NCBI GenBank assembly: GCA_019313605.1
Contig: JAFDAW010000149.1
Coordinates: 1 to 6,885, forward strand
From: Deltaproteobacteria bacterium
Lineage (GTDB): Bacteria > Myxococcota_A > UBA9160 > SMWR01
Length of the DNA stretch: 6,885 nucleotides
Direction of reading: 5' to 3'
The notes beneath the pieces were generated by a model. That model was given only the letters and a program-made list of their open reading frames with translations. It made no database searches and was not told the DNA's origin. This document shows, in pieces, positions 5,453 to 6,885 of the stretch. A program made the translations under genes and the position numbers. Position 1 is the stretch's first letter. Each line of letters begins with the position of its first letter.

Positions 5453-6885
5453 ATGGCAACTCGCGACAGCCGATCCCCTTCCGGGCGCAAAGCGGACCAG
5501 GAGTTCATATCCGAGGCGGAGGAGATCCTCGAGCGGATGCGAGAGGATTACGCCGACCTCGACGATCAGAGGGCAGCGGGTGGTGAAGTCGATCCCGACC
5601 TGATCAACCGGCTGTTTCGCTCCGCGCACTCCCTCAAGGCACTCGCGGGGATGTTCGGACTCGAGTCGCTCCAGGATCTCGCCCATCACCTCGAGGATAT
5701 TCTCGACGGCCTGCGACTCGGCAGGGTGCCGATGGACTCACCGTGTGTCGGGCTGATCGACGAGGCGATTCACATCTTCGCGAACCTGCTCGAATCCGTT
5801 GGAAACGAGGAGGCGCTGGCCGCGTTCAACGAGCCGGTCGAGGATCTCGCGGCTCGCATCGAGTCATCCGCCAAAGAGGCCGACGACGGTGGCGACGAAT
5901 TGCAGTCTCTGGAGATCGACGATGCACTGCTGAGGGCGCTGACCGAATACGAGGAGCATCGACTCCGCGAGAACATTCAACGTGGCCGTCACATCATGCT
6001 GGTCGGGTCGACGTTCGAAATCATGTCCTTCGACGAGGGGCTTTCTGAACTCTCCGATTCGATTCGCGCGATGGGGGAGGTGCTCTCGACGTTACCCGCT
6101 CCCGGCGAAACTCCCGAGTCGCAGATCCGCTTCTCGCTGCTCGTCGCTTCCGATCTGAGTCTCCTGGAGCTCACCGCAGCGCTCGACTTCCCAGACGCCG
6201 ACGTGCAATCGGTGCGGGAAGGCGCTTCCGAGGTCGAGGTGGCTCCGGCGCCCTCGCAGGTTGCTCCCGCGCCACAAGCGCCGGCTGCTCCGGAGCTGGA
6301 GTCGCTGCGATCGATCAGCGATACCGTGCGCGTCGACATTCGCAAACTCGATGAACTCATGAATCTGGTCGGCGAGTTGGTGATTCAGCGCGCGTCGATC
6401 GGCGAAATTGCGGCGCGGCTGATCGCCCAGCACCAGAGCGCCCAGGTCGGCGTCGAGTTGTCGAAAATCCACAAATCGCTCGATCGAAAGCTCAAGGGCA
6501 TTCAATCCGCGGTGTTGGAAGTTCGGATGGTTCCGATGCGACAGGTGTTCGACAAGGTCTCCCGCGTGGTGCGCTCGCTGCGAAGGGACTTGCAGAAGGA
6601 CGTCAGGCTCGAAGTCTCTGGTGCGGATACCGAGCTCGATAAATTGATCGTCGAGGAGTTGGTCGATCCCTTGATGCACATCGTCCGAAATGCGATCGAT
6701 CACGGCATCGAGCCCGTCGATGAGCGACTGGCGGCGGGAAAGGATGCCCAGGGCTGCATCGAAATCGACGCCTTCCAACGCGGCAATCATGTGGTCATCG
6801 CGGTTGGCGACGACGGCAAGGGAATCGATCGAGCCGCTCTATTCGACAAAGCGGAATCCCTCGGCCTGGTATCTGCAGACGATGA
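5453..6885 (+). CDS. cheA: CheA: chemosensory hybrid-class histidine kinase (partial, 3' end off the window)
   Basis: The frame is open from ATG 5453 to the window edge, giving 477 codons. Residues 14-135 are the P1/HPt domain, with phospho-acceptor His59 in LFRSAHSLKALAGMFGL. Residues about 150-260 form an intermediate domain (LTEYEEHRLRENI, then MSFDEGLSEL) where P2 is expected; it does not read as a canonical P2. An Ala/Pro linker (263-281) follows. P3 dimerisation begins at TVRVDIRKLDELMNLVGELVIQR (291-313). The kinase domain shows EVRMVPMRQVF (356-366), the N-box HIVRNAIDHGIEP (409-421) and the G1 box GDDGKGID (452-459). The rest of P4 and the CheW-like P5 domain lie off the right edge. 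CheA autophosphorylates His59 in response to receptor/CheW arrays and donates phosphate to a CheY-type partner, plausibly the adjacent regulator. The Shine-Dalgarno is weak, and the start is six bases after the preceding TAG, so translational coupling is likely. Confidence 0.95.
   Translation, partial: MATRDSRSPSGRKADQEFISEAEEILERMREDYADLDDQRAAGGEVDPDLINRLFRSAHSLKALAGMFGLESLQDLAHHLEDILDGLRLGRVPMDSPCVGLIDEAIHIFANLLESVGNEEALAAFNEPVEDLAARIESSAKEADDGGDELQSLEIDDALLRALTEYEEHRLRENIQRGRHIMLVGSTFEIMSFDEGLSELSDSIRAMGEVLSTLPAPGETPESQIRFSLLVASDLSLLELTAALDFPDADVQSVREGASEVEVAPAPSQVAPAPQAPAAPELESLRSISDTVRVDIRKLDELMNLVGELVIQRASIGEIAARLIAQHQSAQVGVELSKIHKSLDRKLKGIQSAVLEVRMVPMRQVFDKVSRVVRSLRRDLQKDVRLEVSGADTELDKLIVEELVDPLMHIVRNAIDHGIEPVDERLAAGKDAQGCIEIDAFQRGNHVVIAVGDDGKGIDRAALFDKAESLGLVSADD

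Noticed and set aside
4753..5586. 277-codon + strand frame bridging the DUF4388 gene, the response regulator and cheA
   Set aside because: It overlaps three real genes out of frame and is Arg/Ser/Pro-rich low-complexity without motifs.

Overview
The window is GC-rich, roughly two-thirds G+C by eye. Every gene I can support lies on the + strand, and the genes are tightly packed. Gene content (nrdR-like/ribD/ribH/nusB followed by a DUF4388 protein and a chemosensory CheY/CheA pair) and codon use suggest a deltaproteobacterial or Myxococcota-type genome. That placement is inference from gene families, not a phylogenetic test. I saw no tRNA, rRNA, CRISPR array, insertion sequence or phage gene, and base composition looks even from end to end.

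Positions 1-2811 form a housekeeping run joined by overlapping stop/start codons: the last codons of an upstream gene (probably nrdR), ribD (bifunctional deaminase/reductase), ribH (lumazine synthase), nusB (antitermination factor), and a 205-residue protein resembling only the N-terminal domain of M17 leucyl aminopeptidases. ribD runs directly into ribH, so the riboflavin synthase (ribE) and ribBA genes often found between them are not here. The first three junctions are ATGA, GTGA and GTGA four-base overlaps and the fourth is TGATG, which suggests one translationally coupled message.

Positions 2812-2966 are a 155-base gap with a 14-bp perfect palindrome and no convincing promoter or terminator. 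It separates the housekeeping run from a signalling run.

Positions 2967-6885 hold the signalling run. First comes a 649-residue protein with a DUF4388 (PatA-like) N-terminus, a Glu/Pro heptad-repeat linker, a degenerate receiver-like domain and a C-terminal GAF-like domain. Next is a 128-residue single-domain response regulator with a complete phosphorylation site. Last is a CheA histidine kinase cut by the right edge inside its ATP-binding domain. A plausible reading is that CheA phosphorylates the small regulator while the DUF4388/GAF protein acts as an accessory sensor or scaffold. Receptors, CheW, CheR and CheB are not in view and may lie to the right.

I do not see an outright new system. 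The points most worth following are the DUF4388/pseudo-receiver/GAF protein beside cheY-cheA, the catalytic-domain-less M17-like protein after nusB, the unusual middle domain of CheA, and the high frequency of the hexamer CGATCG.
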